Part shown: piece by piece, positions 45,338-56,136 of the stretch | Layout of the letters: each line of letters opens with the position of its first letter | Position numbering within the stretch: position 1 is the stretch's first letter | Assembly (NCBI RefSeq): GCF_003946695.1 | Contig: NZ_RHOX01000015.1 | Location: forward strand, 1 to 62,854 | Reading direction: 5' to 3' | DNA from: Lapidilactobacillus bayanensis | Lineage (GTDB): Bacteria; Bacillota; Bacilli; Lactobacillales; Lactobacillaceae | Length of the DNA stretch: 62,854 bases | Notes under the pieces: model-generated | Databases searched by the model: none | The model's input: only the letters and a program-made list of their open reading frames with translations | What the model was told of the DNA's origin: nothing | Position numbers and translations under genes: made by a program

Positions 45338-45793
45338 GTGGCAACAGCTAAGATCGTTTACGCAAGTATGACAGGAAATAATGAAGAAATTGCGCAGATT
45401 ATGGAAGAACAATTCGAAAATTTAGGTGTTGAGGTCGATACTACTGAGGCTTCACAAGCTGACGCAAGCGACTTTGAAGACGTTGATATCTGTGTCGTCG
45501 CAACGTACACTGACGGCGAAGGTGAAATTCCTGATGAAGCTCAGGATTTCTATGACGATTTACAAGAAGAAGATTTAGCTGGTAAAATTTACGGGACCTG
45601 TGGCTCAGGCGACCGTTTCTATGGCGATCACTTCTGTGCAACTGTCGATGATTTCGACCATACTTTTGCACAAACTGGTGCCACTAAAGGTGCTGAAAGT
45701 GTCAAGATTGATTTGGCTGCCGAGGCCGAGGACATCGAACATTTAGATGCGTTTGTTAAGGCACTCGTTGATAAAGCTAATGCCAATGGTTAA
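45338..45793 (+). CDS. Flavodoxin
   Basis: A small FMN-binding electron carrier. The phosphate loop YASMTGNNEEIA lies at the N-terminus, and the FMN ring-binding loops are around TYTDGEGEIPDE and CGSGDRFYGDHFC. It is very acidic, as is normal. Length is 151. The start is GTG at 45338, 7 nt after GGAGG; longer readings upstream lack a ribosome site. It is followed 5 nt later by a gtrA-like gene. Confidence 0.95.
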   Translation: MATAKIVYASMTGNNEEIAQIMEEQFENLGVEVDTTEASQADASDFEDVDICVVATYTDGEGEIPDEAQDFYDDLQEEDLAGKIYGTCGSGDRFYGDHFCATVDDFDHTFAQTGATKGAESVKIDLAAEAEDIEHLDAFVKALVDKANANG

Positions 45794-45798
45794 CTAGT

Positions 45799-46290
45799 AT
45801 GAATAACCTTCATACTTTTCTTAAAAATCATCGTGATTTCATTAGCTACACTTTTTTTGGCTTCTTAGCATCTGTTATTAACATTGTTTCTTTCATGGTA
45901 ATTAAGTCAACCTTTCACGCTCATTATATGTTTGCGAACACCTTAGCCTGGTTGATCTCTGTTATTTTCGGCTTCTTCACGAATAAGTCATTAGTTTTTA
46001 AGTCTGAATACTCAACCGGTTACGCCTTAATCACAGAACTGATTGCTTTTTCTTTTTTTCGTGGCATTAGTTTACTTGCCGACTCGGCAATTATGTTCGT
46101 CTGCATTAGCGGTCTGAATTTGTCCAGCTTTACGGCTAAAGTAATCGACCAAATTCTCGTTGGCATTCTCAACTACATCACTTCCCGCTATACATTCAGC
46201 AAAGATCAACGGCAAATGACGAGACGTTTACGCCAACGACGGCTAGCACATCATCAACAAAAATTAGCGCAACGAAAAAGTTCTCGTTAG
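45799..46290 (+). CDS. GtrA family membrane protein
   Basis: Four hydrophobic helices (FISYTFFGFLASVINIVSF, YMFANTLAWLISVIFGFFTN and two more) with the family motif TNKSLVFKS. GtrA-like proteins are thought to move lipid-linked sugars across the membrane for wall or polysaccharide glycosylation. Length is 163 with a basic C-terminal tail. It follows flavodoxin closely and probably relies on read-through. No glycosyltransferase gene is adjacent. Confidence 0.9.
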   Translation: MNNLHTFLKNHRDFISYTFFGFLASVINIVSFMVIKSTFHAHYMFANTLAWLISVIFGFFTNKSLVFKSEYSTGYALITELIAFSFFRGISLLADSAIMFVCISGLNLSSFTAKVIDQILVGILNYITSRYTFSKDQRQMTRRLRQRRLAHHQQKLAQRKSSR

Positions 46291-46366
46291 CATCGGAAAT
46301 TAAACAACTGGTAAGACAAATTTAACCATTAAAAAAGTGACTACCTAGCAAAAATCGACAGGCGCT

Positions 46367-46414
46367 TAAAAACAAGGGACTAAATCCATTTTCGGATTTA
46401 GTCCTTTGTTTTTA
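46367..46414. terminator. Bidirectional terminator between gtrA-like and DUF438 genes
   Basis: A nearly perfect 19-bp stem (left arm AAAACAAGGGACTAAATCC, right arm GGATTTAGTCCTTTGTTTT) with a 6-nt loop, serving two convergent genes. Confidence 0.92.
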
Positions 46415-46448
46415 GATGTTGTTGATACAAAAACCAGCAACGATCATT

Positions 46449-47933
46449 TTACATCTCATCAGAATCCAAACGCTTCTCACCAGTTAAGGCTTGAATAGCA
46501 GTAATATCTTGTGTGGCCTCTAAGCAGCCGATATAGTCCCCAGCTTCATTATGCACAGCAAAATAACGAATATAAGCCATGCGGCCACGGAAGTTAATCC
46601 AAAACTCAGCGTCCTGGCGCCTACCTTCGTGAAAATCACTAAGAATTTTTTCGACCTTGTCAACGCTCTTAGGTGGATGGCAGTTCACAACGGCGCGGCC
46701 AACAACTGCTTTAGTTCTTGGAAAAATTCGATCACCGTCATCAGAGAACCAGGCCACGCGATCGTTCACATCAACTAAAGTTAAATCAAGCGGCAACACT
46801 TTGAAAATACCAGTCAGTTGGCTTAAATCTAATGTCCCGTTATTAAGACTAATCTGTGCACGACCGTTTGCATCTAATAACAAATGGGTTGGCACGTCAT
46901 CGTCTTTTTTAACCGTTGCTCGCTGTTCGGCAGTCGTTTCTGATTGGCCTGCTGCCAGTTGCGCCGCAATATGTGCAGGCATGCCTGCTGGTACTGCTGG
47001 TTGTGCGGTAACGGGAATTTTAACATCGAGTTCTTGTTGCGCGGCTAACGTTTGCGCAGCTTCATTTAATTCGGCGGCAATAGCTGGCACTTGGCGCGGC
47101 TTAGCTTCGTCTTTAGCAATTGCTGCTGCACTGGGACGCCATGGCAACGGTTGAGCGATTAACGTATAACCAATCTCATCACTCTCTGCAGCAATCATGC
47201 CCCAATCTGCCGCAGTAAAAACTTCTGCAACCATTGGTAACATGATCTGTTCTTCCTTAAAAATCATTTCCATAATTTCCTGATTAGCGGCTTCAATTGC
47301 TGCTTCAATCTCATATTTATCAGGTAATGGCGTTTGGTTAACCAATTGAACGACTGTTTTAATCAGCCCGCGAATTTTATCATCGACACCCCACATTACC
47401 TTAGGTGGCGCCGTGATGCCGTATTTGTCCATCAGCGGAAAAATCAAGTTTTCTTTACGCGCATAATGCCGGCCAATCGTCTGCAAGTCCACCAACGCGT
47501 GTTGCATTCGCTTTAAATAATGTTGATCCTGACCATCTTGTTGCCATTTTTTCAAACAAGGCAACAATTCATCTTTCAACAACGATGTGATAATTAAATT
47601 TTCTAATTTTAAAACTTGCACCGGATGGCCGGGTGCTTCTTCATCAGGTGTTGCCACTTGGTTATCAGAAATTTTTCCTTTGAAAACAGCGGCATGAACA
47701 TTACATAAATGCTGAATCTCCATTGGATTCAGGCCCGTCGCAATTAAAGCGCGTTCTGCTGAAGTAATTTCTGAAACGTCGACCGTTGAAAAAGTCTCAT
47801 CAAAAATTTTCTTGGCTACCTCAAAAGAACCACCTTCATGTAACATTTTAAGAATCTCAACAATTTTTTGCTGACGATAAACAGCATTGTGCTTTAAATC
47901 ATCCGCATTTGTATGTGTCGTTTTGTCAGTCAT
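46449..47933 (-). CDS. DUF438 hemerythrin-PAS protein
   Basis: Three parts: an N-terminal DUF438 domain (residues 20-95), a hemerythrin-like HHE region (about 100-245, with histidines in LQTIGRHYARKENLIFPLMD and EEQIMLPM), an A/Q-rich linker, and a C-terminal PAS-like domain (about 360-480, VNDRVAWFSDDGDRIFPRT). Hemerythrin domains bind di-iron and sense O2, NO or iron; the PAS domain may bind a cofactor. Length is 494. It overlaps the upstream DUF1858 gene by 8 nt. The sensing role is inferred. Confidence 0.88.
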   Translation of the reverse strand: MTDKTTHTNADDLKHNAVYRQQKIVEILKMLHEGGSFEVAKKIFDETFSTVDVSEITSAERALIATGLNPMEIQHLCNVHAAVFKGKISDNQVATPDEEAPGHPVQVLKLENLIITSLLKDELLPCLKKWQQDGQDQHYLKRMQHALVDLQTIGRHYARKENLIFPLMDKYGITAPPKVMWGVDDKIRGLIKTVVQLVNQTPLPDKYEIEAAIEAANQEIMEMIFKEEQIMLPMVAEVFTAADWGMIAAESDEIGYTLIAQPLPWRPSAAAIAKDEAKPRQVPAIAAELNEAAQTLAAQQELDVKIPVTAQPAVPAGMPAHIAAQLAAGQSETTAEQRATVKKDDDVPTHLLLDANGRAQISLNNGTLDLSQLTGIFKVLPLDLTLVDVNDRVAWFSDDGDRIFPRTKAVVGRAVVNCHPPKSVDKVEKILSDFHEGRRQDAEFWINFRGRMAYIRYFAVHNEAGDYIGCLEATQDITAIQALTGEKRLDSDEM

Positions 47934-48159
47934 GATCGATCACCTCAAAATTCGCGGCGGTTAATTGAGCCACCAATTGTGTTAAAGGAATATTTTTCAT
48001 TGCTGCGCCTTTACGCAACGTCATAAAACGGCCAGCCGTTTGTAACAGTGCCGGATTCGTTACACCATCAAGACCAAGATCCGTCATAATCGGGACAATT
48101 TCTGGATGGGCATTAACTAATTCATAAACGGTCATATCTAAACTGATTTTCTTACTCAT
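47926..48159 (-). CDS. DUF1858 domain protein
   Basis: 77 residues: ISLDMTVYELVNAHPEIVPI followed by a short helical segment. DUF1858 also forms the N-terminal domain of ScdA/YtfE-type di-iron repair proteins. Its overlap with the DUF438-hemerythrin gene suggests the two polypeptides act as a split version of such a system. The ribosome site is weak (GGAGT). Confidence 0.85.
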   Translation of the reverse strand: MSKKISLDMTVYELVNAHPEIVPIMTDLGLDGVTNPALLQTAGRFMTLRKGAAMKNIPLTQLVAQLTAANFEVIDHD

Positions 48160-48350
48160 CTTTTTACTCCGTCAATTATTGATAGCAACACTAACTTCCG
48201 TGTGCTTCCACATTAATTGTTCCATATTTTAACGATAATAACCAGACTTTACCCTAATTATTTACAGCTAATTTAGTCGCAATTTGAAACACCACACGAT
48301 TTACCAAGTCAACCATTCTCGCAACTCTCGCAAAAAATTGAGATAAAATT

Positions 48351-48401
48351 GAAGTGCCCTATAATTATTAGACAAGTAGTCTAATAATTATAGGACACTT
48401 C
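48351..48401. repeat. Long perfect hairpin in a gene-free gap
   Basis: A 23-bp inverted repeat with one mismatch (left arm GAAGTGCCCTATAATTATT..., loop AAGTA). No T-run follows on either strand, so it is not a normal terminator. It lies in the 406-bp gap between the DUF1858 gene and guaC, where I see nothing else. Confidence 0.65.
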
Positions 48402-48565
48402 ACAAAAATCCCGGTTCTTTTTAAATATTGTCATGCTATGAAAGTTTGAGTACCAAGTTCTTAACGACATCGTTTTATTCGAACAATAAGATTGTATTAA
48501 ACAAAACCACAATCAACAAAACACAATCCAACTTTCAACACATTTTCTTATTCGTCAATTGATAA

Positions 48566-49543
48566 TTAATCGTGGTCGCCATTGTAAATGGTATGAGGGA
48601 CCTGTACATAATCAACTTCTTTTAACGCGGCTAATTCGCGTCCTCCGGCATAAGAAATCGCCGACTGTAAATCCTCTTGCATACTTGTCAACTCGTCGTG
48701 TAAGTCACCTTTAAGGGTAATAAGGACCTTTTTACCTTCAACATGATGCTGACTTTGTTTTTGATACTGAGATGCTGACCCAAAATAAGCTTTGTAGGTC
48801 TTACCATCATGTTCAACTTCTTCACCAGGTGATTGCTCAAAACCTGCCAACATCGAACCAATCATCACCATGGTCGCACCAAAACGAATTGACTTGGCAA
48901 TATCACCATGTGTGCGAATACCACCGTCTGCAATGATCGGCTTAGTCGCCACCTGACTACACCAAGCCAAGGCAGATAATTGCCAACCACCCGTACCAAA
49001 ACCTGTTTTTAATTTCGTAATACAGGCACGGCCCGGTCCAATTCCAACTTTAGTGGCATCCGCACCTGCTTCTTCCAAATCACGAACGCCATCTGGTGTC
49101 CCGACATTGCCAGCAATAACGAACGCAGCGGGCATTTGCTTCTTAAGGTAGTGAATCATCTCAATCACACTATCGGCGTGACCGTGCGCAATATCAATTG
49201 TAATAAATTCAGGATGACTTTGGTCTGCAACCAATTGATCGACAAATTGATATTCATCTGGTTTAACACCAATCGAAATTGACGCATACAGATTGCGCTC
49301 GTGCATATTTTTAATGAAAGCAGCACGCGTTTCTGGTTCAAAACGATGCATCACATAGAAATAACCATGACTAGCCAACCAAATCGCAATTTCTTCGTTA
49401 ATAACGGTTTGCATATTAGCCGGAACAACTGGAATTTTAAAACGATACTGTCCCAATTGAACCGACGTATCTGCTTCTTCACGAGAATTTATTTGGCAAC
49501 GCCGCGGAATTAATTGGATATCATCATAATCAAATGTTTGCAT
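48566..49543 (-). CDS. guaC: GMP reductase
   Basis: Converts GMP to IMP with NADPH, balancing purine pools. It has the IMPDH/GMPR barrel with the catalytic-cysteine loop [21 protein letters not shown] and the phosphate-binding segment [19 protein letters not shown]. Length of 325 matches the Firmicute GuaC type, with no CBS domains. AGGTGAG precedes the ATG. A PurR-like box lies about 110 nt upstream. Confidence 0.96.
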   Translation of the reverse strand: MQTFDYDDIQLIPRRCQINSREEADTSVQLGQYRFKIPVVPANMQTVINEEIAIWLASHGYFYVMHRFEPETRAAFIKNMHERNLYASISIGVKPDEYQFVDQLVADQSHPEFITIDIAHGHADSVIEMIHYLKKQMPAAFVIAGNVGTPDGVRDLEEAGADATKVGIGPGRACITKLKTGFGTGGWQLSALAWCSQVATKPIIADGGIRTHGDIAKSIRFGATMVMIGSMLAGFEQSPGEEVEHDGKTYKAYFGSASQYQKQSQHHVEGKKVLITLKGDLHDELTSMQEDLQSAISYAGGRELAALKEVDYVQVPHTIYNGDHD

Positions 49544-49648
49544 GTTCTCACCTATCGTTTGCTTTTATTAACGTCCAGAAACCAGTCTAACTGATTTATT
49601 AGGATAATTCAAGTAAATAAACGTACATTGTTCTTTATTATTATTTTT

Positions 49649-49661
49649 ATAGTTCGTATTT
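49649..49661 (-). promoter_or_regulatory. Possible PurR box upstream of guaC
   Basis: The minus strand reads AAATACGAACTAT, 12 of 13 positions matching the PurBox consensus AWWWCCGAACWWT used in lactococci and lactobacilli. No purine riboswitch was recognised in the leader. The rest of 49544-49809 shows no gene. Confidence 0.5.
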
Positions 49662-49809
49662 TTTAAAAACAAACATATCTAGCAAAGTGAAGGAACGATT
49701 ATTGGGTTTGGCGATTAACTTGATTGTTCTATTTCTACAAGTCTTTTAGTCAGGCAACATCTAATCGTTAAAGTATTTGATTATCTCCGCTTACCGTTTT
49801 CGAACAACA

Positions 49810-49843
49810 TAAAAAAAGAACTGAGATTGCTATCCCAGTTCCA
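49810..49843 (-). terminator. Terminator after the TetR gene
   Basis: On the minus strand GGAACTGGGAT pairs with ATCTCAGTTC around AGCA and is followed by TTTTTTTAT. Confidence 0.85.
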
Positions 49844-49860
49844 ACCTTTGATTGATACAA

Positions 49861-50472
49861 TTAACCTATTTTTGCTGAACGGAATTCAAAATCATCCGCT
49901 ACTTCGTTTGCAGGATTAAACCGATCATTGTAAATAAAATCTTCCAGTTGTGCTTGCAAAATTTCAACAATTTGCGTTTTAGAGATGCTTGCGTAACCGC
50001 TCGAAGTCAAATTGGCGATGCCATTGACAATAATCCAATTACCAACTAGAATGCGGTGAATCTTTTCTTCAGAAAGTTCTGATGAACCAGGCCGTTTAGC
50101 AAAGCGTGCCGTTCCTAATTGCGTTGCGAATCGCTTCATTTCGGTAATACTAGCCTTATCCTCAATCCACAATGTCCGATATAACATTGGTTGCTCACAA
50201 GCAAAGTGAATGTATGCCAAATCTAAATCAATCAACGGATCGTCATGATAATGCTGACTAAAAACCTGCTTCAATAAATATGACTGAATCTTAATGATTG
50301 ATTGCTGTTTTAAATCATCCATACATTCAAACTCTAAATAAAGCGGTTGAGTAGAACAATTCAGTTCGTCAGCAATTTTACGAGCTGTAAAATTTTGAAA
50401 GCCATCACGCATTGCTAAATTAACTGCTGCATTCAAAATATCGTTCTTCATAATTGTTTTTTTCCGGGCCAT
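49861..50472 (-). CDS. TetR family transcriptional regulator
   Basis: N-terminal TetR helix-turn-helix (ILNAAVNLAMRDGFQNFTAR then KIADELNCSTQPLYLEF, residues 8-55) with a helical ligand domain after it. Length is 203. I chose the ATG at 50472 (MARKKTIMK), with AAGGAGAG upstream; a longer start has none. It is transcribed divergently from the M29 aminopeptidase gene about 285 bp away, which is one possible target; the gap shows no other gene. Confidence 0.88.
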   Translation of the reverse strand: MARKKTIMKNDILNAAVNLAMRDGFQNFTARKIADELNCSTQPLYLEFECMDDLKQQSIIKIQSYLLKQVFSQHYHDDPLIDLDLAYIHFACEQPMLYRTLWIEDKASITEMKRFATQLGTARFAKRPGSSELSEEKIHRILVGNWIIVNGIANLTSSGYASISKTQIVEILQAQLEDFIYNDRFNPANEVADDFEFRSAKIG

Positions 50473-50756
50473 AATTGATCTCTCCTTCAACTTGTGAAAT
50501 AATTTTTATTTTTTAGCTTATCGTTACGATAACTTTTGTATTTGAATCATAACATAATAAAAAGTAAAAGAAAACCTTTTATTTAAATTTTTTTATCAAA
50601 ATAGTTAGTTCCTTCCGTAATCAGGATTGATTGTTTTCATCATAAAACTTATTTAAATCGATAACCGAACTATTTTATCGCAAAAGCGCTTGATGCAATG
50701 CTTATTTCAACATGTTAGAATAAAAGTAAATACACGAAAGCTGGTCCCGAATAGCA

Positions 50757-51986
50757 ATGAATGATTTTCACACACAACTGCAAAAATATGCCGAGCTAAT
50801 TATTAAAATTGGATTGAATGTTCAAAAAAACGATGAAATCACAATTAGTATTGCCATTGATCAAGTTGAATTTGCTCATCTCTTAATCGAGCAGGCGTAT
50901 TTAGCTGGCGCCAGAAATGTCATCATGCAATGGCAAGACGACCAAAAACGGCGTCTTGATTTAACTTATCAATCCGAAAAAGAGTTAGCTCAAATTAAGC
51001 CGTATAGAGAAGACTTACAACTTTATATTGCCAACAATCGCGTCAAGCGTCTATCGGTTTTGTCTAGCGATCCTGATGTTTTAATCGGAATCGACCCACG
51101 AAAGATTGCTGCTACTCAAAAGTTGAATAGTTCTGGTACACAGGCCGTCAAAACTGCTACTGAAAATAATCTATTGAGTTGGACTGTTGTGGCAGCAGCA
51201 AGTCCTGCTTGGGCCAAAAAAGTTTTTCCCAACGAAAATAAACAAACTGGCACGATGCATTTATGGCAAGCAATCTTTGCTGCAACACGAATTGACAATG
51301 CCGATCCTGTCGCGGCATGGCAAATCCAAAAACAAAAATTGATCACGAAAGCTGCCATGCTTAATCAATACCAGTTTGACCGTTTGCATTATCTAGCACC
51401 AGGAACAGATTTAACAATTGGGTTGCCCAAACATCATGTCTGGGAAGCTGCTGGTGCTACTAATGAACATGGTGACGAATTTATTCCAAATATGCCGACC
51501 GAAGAAGTTTTCACTGCACCAGACGCTAATCGCATTGACGGTCATATTCGGGCTACCAAACCGCTCAGCTATGCTGGCACAATCTTAACAGGAATTTCTT
51601 TCACTTTTAAAAATGGTCGCGTCGTTAAAGCCGATGCCGATCAAGGCTTATCAACATTAAAACACTTACTAAAAACTGATGCCGGTGCTAGTCGATTAGG
51701 TGAAGTTGCCTTAGTACCTGATCTTTCACCTATTTCGCAATCTGGTCTAACTTTTTTCAACACGTTATTCGATGAAAATGCCTCAAACCATTTAGCTTTA
51801 GGCGCAGCTTATCCGTTCTCGGTGGCAGGTGGTACAGAAATGAATCAATTGCAACTGCAAGTAGCCGGATTAAATGTCAGTCAAATCCACGTTGACTTTA
51901 TGGTCGGCTCTGCAAAAATGGCGATTGACGGTATCACCACCAATGATGAAGTTGTGCCAATTTTTCGCAACGGTGACTGGGTATGA
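50757..51986 (+). CDS. M29 family aminopeptidase (PepS/AmpS type)
   Basis: A metallo-aminopeptidase of the thermophilic-aminopeptidase family that trims N-terminal residues from peptides. Conserved blocks are GTDLTIGLP, FIPNMPTEEVFTAPD (metal ligand), GEVALVPDLSPIS, and NHLALGAAYPFSV...HVDFMVGS. Length of 409 is typical. The ribosome site is weak. It overlaps the next small membrane gene by 4 nt (ATGA). Confidence 0.92.
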   Translation: MNDFHTQLQKYAELIIKIGLNVQKNDEITISIAIDQVEFAHLLIEQAYLAGARNVIMQWQDDQKRRLDLTYQSEKELAQIKPYREDLQLYIANNRVKRLSVLSSDPDVLIGIDPRKIAATQKLNSSGTQAVKTATENNLLSWTVVAAASPAWAKKVFPNENKQTGTMHLWQAIFAATRIDNADPVAAWQIQKQKLITKAAMLNQYQFDRLHYLAPGTDLTIGLPKHHVWEAAGATNEHGDEFIPNMPTEEVFTAPDANRIDGHIRATKPLSYAGTILTGISFTFKNGRVVKADADQGLSTLKHLLKTDAGASRLGEVALVPDLSPISQSGLTFFNTLFDENASNHLALGAAYPFSVAGGTEMNQLQLQVAGLNVSQIHVDFMVGSAKMAIDGITTNDEVVPIFRNGDWV

Positions 51987-52165
51987 CCAACAACTTCGGA
52001 TTGCTTATCGCGAGTGGTTGTTTGATTATTGTCAGTTGCTTCGCCATTAGTTTGGCCATTATGAACTGGCGCCAATGGCAACACCGCCGCCTCGTTATAT
52101 TGTTAACTGCAGTCCCGATTATCCTGACAGTAATTGCGATTTATTTCTTATTCCATCTCCGTTAA
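51983..52165 (+). CDS. Small two-helix membrane protein
   Basis: 60 residues with two hydrophobic segments (ASGCLIIVSCFAISLAIM and LVILLTAVPIILTVIAIYFL) around a short basic loop WRQWQHRR. No family is recognised. Its ATGA overlap with the aminopeptidase argues that it is real and translated by coupling. It may be a membrane partner of unknown role. Confidence 0.65.
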   Translation: MTNNFGLLIASGCLIIVSCFAISLAIMNWRQWQHRRLVILLTAVPIILTVIAIYFLFHLR

Positions 52166-52175
52166 TTTAGTTAAT

Positions 52176-52856
52176 CAGCACGCTTCGTACCTGTGGAAAT
52201 ACCTTGGTGGAACGTTGTAAGTATTAATTTGGGCTAAATGCTAAGTCCTAAAACCGCTATATTGCGTTTCTCCGTGCCAACGGAAAATACGCTGATGAAA
52301 GCGCTGCGAGCATTGGTTTGAGCCGAATCAAAAACCAAACCTAGTTATAAGTGCAAAGTCCTAGAACTGTTATGTTGAAGTTCTTCGTGCCTGCGGAAAA
52401 TACGCTGGTGGAACGCTGCGAGCTTGATTTGAGCCAAATAAATTTGTCTCAAATACAAGCTTTGTTGTAAGTGGTAAACCACTAACAACAATTCCGCGGC
52501 TGACCGCGATTTCCCTCCGGCACTGACAAAAAAGCTGTGGCGGTGTGATTTAACTTCAAGTTTGTACTTCTCAAAATTTTAGAGGGCAGTCCAACCACTC
52601 GTCAATTCAGCGCTTGCGCAAAGGTTGCCATCTTGTTTGTTTAGTGAGGGAAAATAAATACCGCTCAGTGGTAATATTACTGTTGGTGGTTTACCACTTA
52701 CAGTAAGACCTGTCTTGGAGACAATTTTGAAAAAATTGGCTTCAAGCAGTGTCCACCACGTTCCAGCGAAAGTATTTATTTTCCCTCACGGCACCCGCAC
52801 GTTCCGTATGCAACCTTTGCACAAGCGCGAAAAAGTACAAAATAACAGTTTAGTTC
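52176..52856 (+). repeat. Dispersed repeat R, copy R3 (longest)
   Basis: About 680 bp in the same orientation as R2. It carries three tandem units of about 130 bp at its left end (R2 has two), each with TCCGTGCC...GGAAAATACGCTG...GCTGCGAGC. Then come CCGCGGCTGACCGCG, CCCTCCGGCACTGA, and the 17-bp inverted repeat GTGAGGGAAAATAAATA (52644-52660) / TATTTATTTTCCCTCAC (52773-52789) around the CTTGGAGACAATTTT hairpin. It ends about 100 bp before tRNA-Arg(CCU). No coding sequence is seen in it. Confidence 0.85.
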
Positions 52857-52952
52857 CCCCATCACTCACACCACTCAATTTTTAACGATGGATTACTAAC
52901 TAACTCACCCCGTTGCAAAATCGGTAGTTATTCGCTACAATTAATTGTACTT

Positions 52953-53026
52953 GCGATAGTAGCTCACCTGGATAGAGCAATGGTTTCCTAAACCATAGGT
53001 AGAGGGTTCGAGTCCCCCCTGTCGCA
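52953..53026 (+). tRNA. tRNA-Arg, anticodon CCU
   Basis: Acceptor GCGATAG/CTGTCGC, D-stem GCTC/GAGC, anticodon stem ATGGT/ACCAT with loop TTCCTAA (anticodon CCT), and T-loop TTCGAGT. The T-stem GAGGG/CCCCC has an A-C mismatch at its second pair. CCA is not encoded. It reads AGG codons. Confidence 0.93.
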
Positions 53027-53091
53027 TAATTGGCTAAATATTCTCTGTTAATTTGCTCAATAAGCCATCACTTTCATCCAATTGTTTTTAC

Positions 53092-53128
53092 AAAAAAAAC
53101 GACCTAGAGAATTTTCTAGGTCGTTTTA
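53092..53128. terminator. Bidirectional terminator
   Basis: AAAACGACCTAGA and TCTAGGTCGTTTT form a 13-bp stem. It lies between the tRNA and the convergent acetyltransferase gene. Confidence 0.92.
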
Positions 53129-53143
53129 CTGTTATCATTTTAT

Positions 53144-54339
53144 TTAGAAATAATCCCACAACATCGGCTTATTGGGATAACTTAAACAAGACTGTAATTC
53201 CGTTAACACCGCTTGTGATTCAATTTGGCAATTTCCCGTTTGCACCAATTGGGCTAAAGTCCGATAACCAAGAAATGCCTTTGCAAGTTGACGTGTATCG
53301 GCAATTAAATCTGCGTCCAACTCACTGCTGTGCCGCAATTGACCGCGACCATCTACAATTGACAACTGCCACTTACCATTATTCTCAGGAATAAATTGAT
53401 CTTTAATCTCAATAATTAATGGCTGCTTCAAATCGGCTGTAAAGTGCCAATTCTCAACCAGTAATTGCCAATTATTAATGCGTGCCATCATATAAGGCTC
53501 GAGTGTCGTTTGCACATGATAGGCTTCCGGCATCAAATCATTATACGGCGTTTGGTTAGCACTAGTATAAACAAACTTAGGATAAACACCGGCATGTTTG
53601 CCGACAAAGCTTAGCAACCGTTGAAAACTACCAAAGCTATTTGGCATTAACTCAACCATTTCAAACTGTTGTCCAGAAATGCGTTGATAGATTAAGTAGC
53701 CATCAAGTTGATGTTCATCATCATAAGAAAGTGCCACTTCAAAGTTAGGGTGCTTGCTGTAACGATATTGTTGCCACCACGAATGGCGAATTAGTCCGCC
53801 ATTTTGGCTCTGCTCGTTTTGCTGATAAATTTGTGCCATTTGGTCCAAGTTATCAGTAAAATTGCCACGTTCAACCGAACCGGTCACTTGCTTAGACACG
53901 CGGGGAAAATCCGCTGCGCGAACCTCGTAATGAAGTCGATCAAACACTTCTTCAAAACCAAAACGGCGATAGAAAGTATAAGAAAATGGTGCCAAATATG
54001 AAAGTATCACATGATCCGCAAGCATTTGCTCCGTGGCCTTCTGCATTAACAGCGTAATTGCCCCATGACCACCGAACTCAGGATAACTCGCTACGTAACC
54101 GACGCCACCCATTTGATATTCTTGACCATGCCAGTTGGTTGGTAAATAAGTTACCATAATCGCACTTTTAACATGGCCTTGTGCATCAACGATTGCATAA
54201 TTATGACTGTGCATCGCCAGGTTAAGCCACTTGGTCTGATAAGCCTCGTTATTAGGCCGGTCAAAAGCATAGCAACACAATTCGTAATACTCGTTTAATA
54301 AGTCCACATCAGCGTGATCAATTTCAACAACTTCAGACA

Positions 54340-54340
<1 letters not shown>
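53144..54340 (-). CDS. Eis-like GNAT N-acetyltransferase
   Basis: Three-part Eis architecture: an N-terminal GNAT domain with the acetyl-CoA region YQMGGVGYVASYPEFGGHGA (residues 78-97), a second GNAT-like domain (about 150-290), and a C-terminal SCP2-like segment. Length is 398. Eis proteins acetylate amines, including aminoglycosides in mycobacteria; the substrate here is unknown. It overlaps the glucosidase stop by one base (TAATG), so it belongs to the beta-glucoside operon. Confidence 0.88.
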
Positions 54341-55896
<1,556 letters not shown>

Positions 55897-55904
55897 TCAA
55901 AACG

Positions 55905-56136
55905 TGTCACAATGTCTAGTCGGACTGAGTTCAAATAAAGATCTTGCTGCGTTGGCACGCAATGATCTTTTCATTTAAATTTAGACCGGCAACCCGTTAC
56001 CTTGCGTGCTCTGATTTTGAAACGTGCTCAAGCCAACTGGGTGTCGTGTATTTAAGCGTGAATCTCCTTGCGTTGACACGCAATGATCTTCCCGTTTAAA
56101 TACAAACACCCAATTCGTTGGCTTTCGCACTCTGAT
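55905..56136 (-). repeat. Dispersed palindromic repeat B, copy B3 (two units)
   Basis: Two units with end motifs CCCGTTACCTTGCGTGCTC and TTCGTTGGCTTTCGCACTC. Each contains an imperfect palindrome around CTTGCGTTGACACGCAATGA. It lies directly 3' of the DUF3284 gene stop, the same position as B2 relative to rny. With the hairpin at 55847 it fills the gap. Confidence 0.75.

Noticed and set aside
49544-49700. Purine riboswitch before guaC
   Set aside because: The conserved aptamer core (TATAATN...GTTTCTACC type) is absent.
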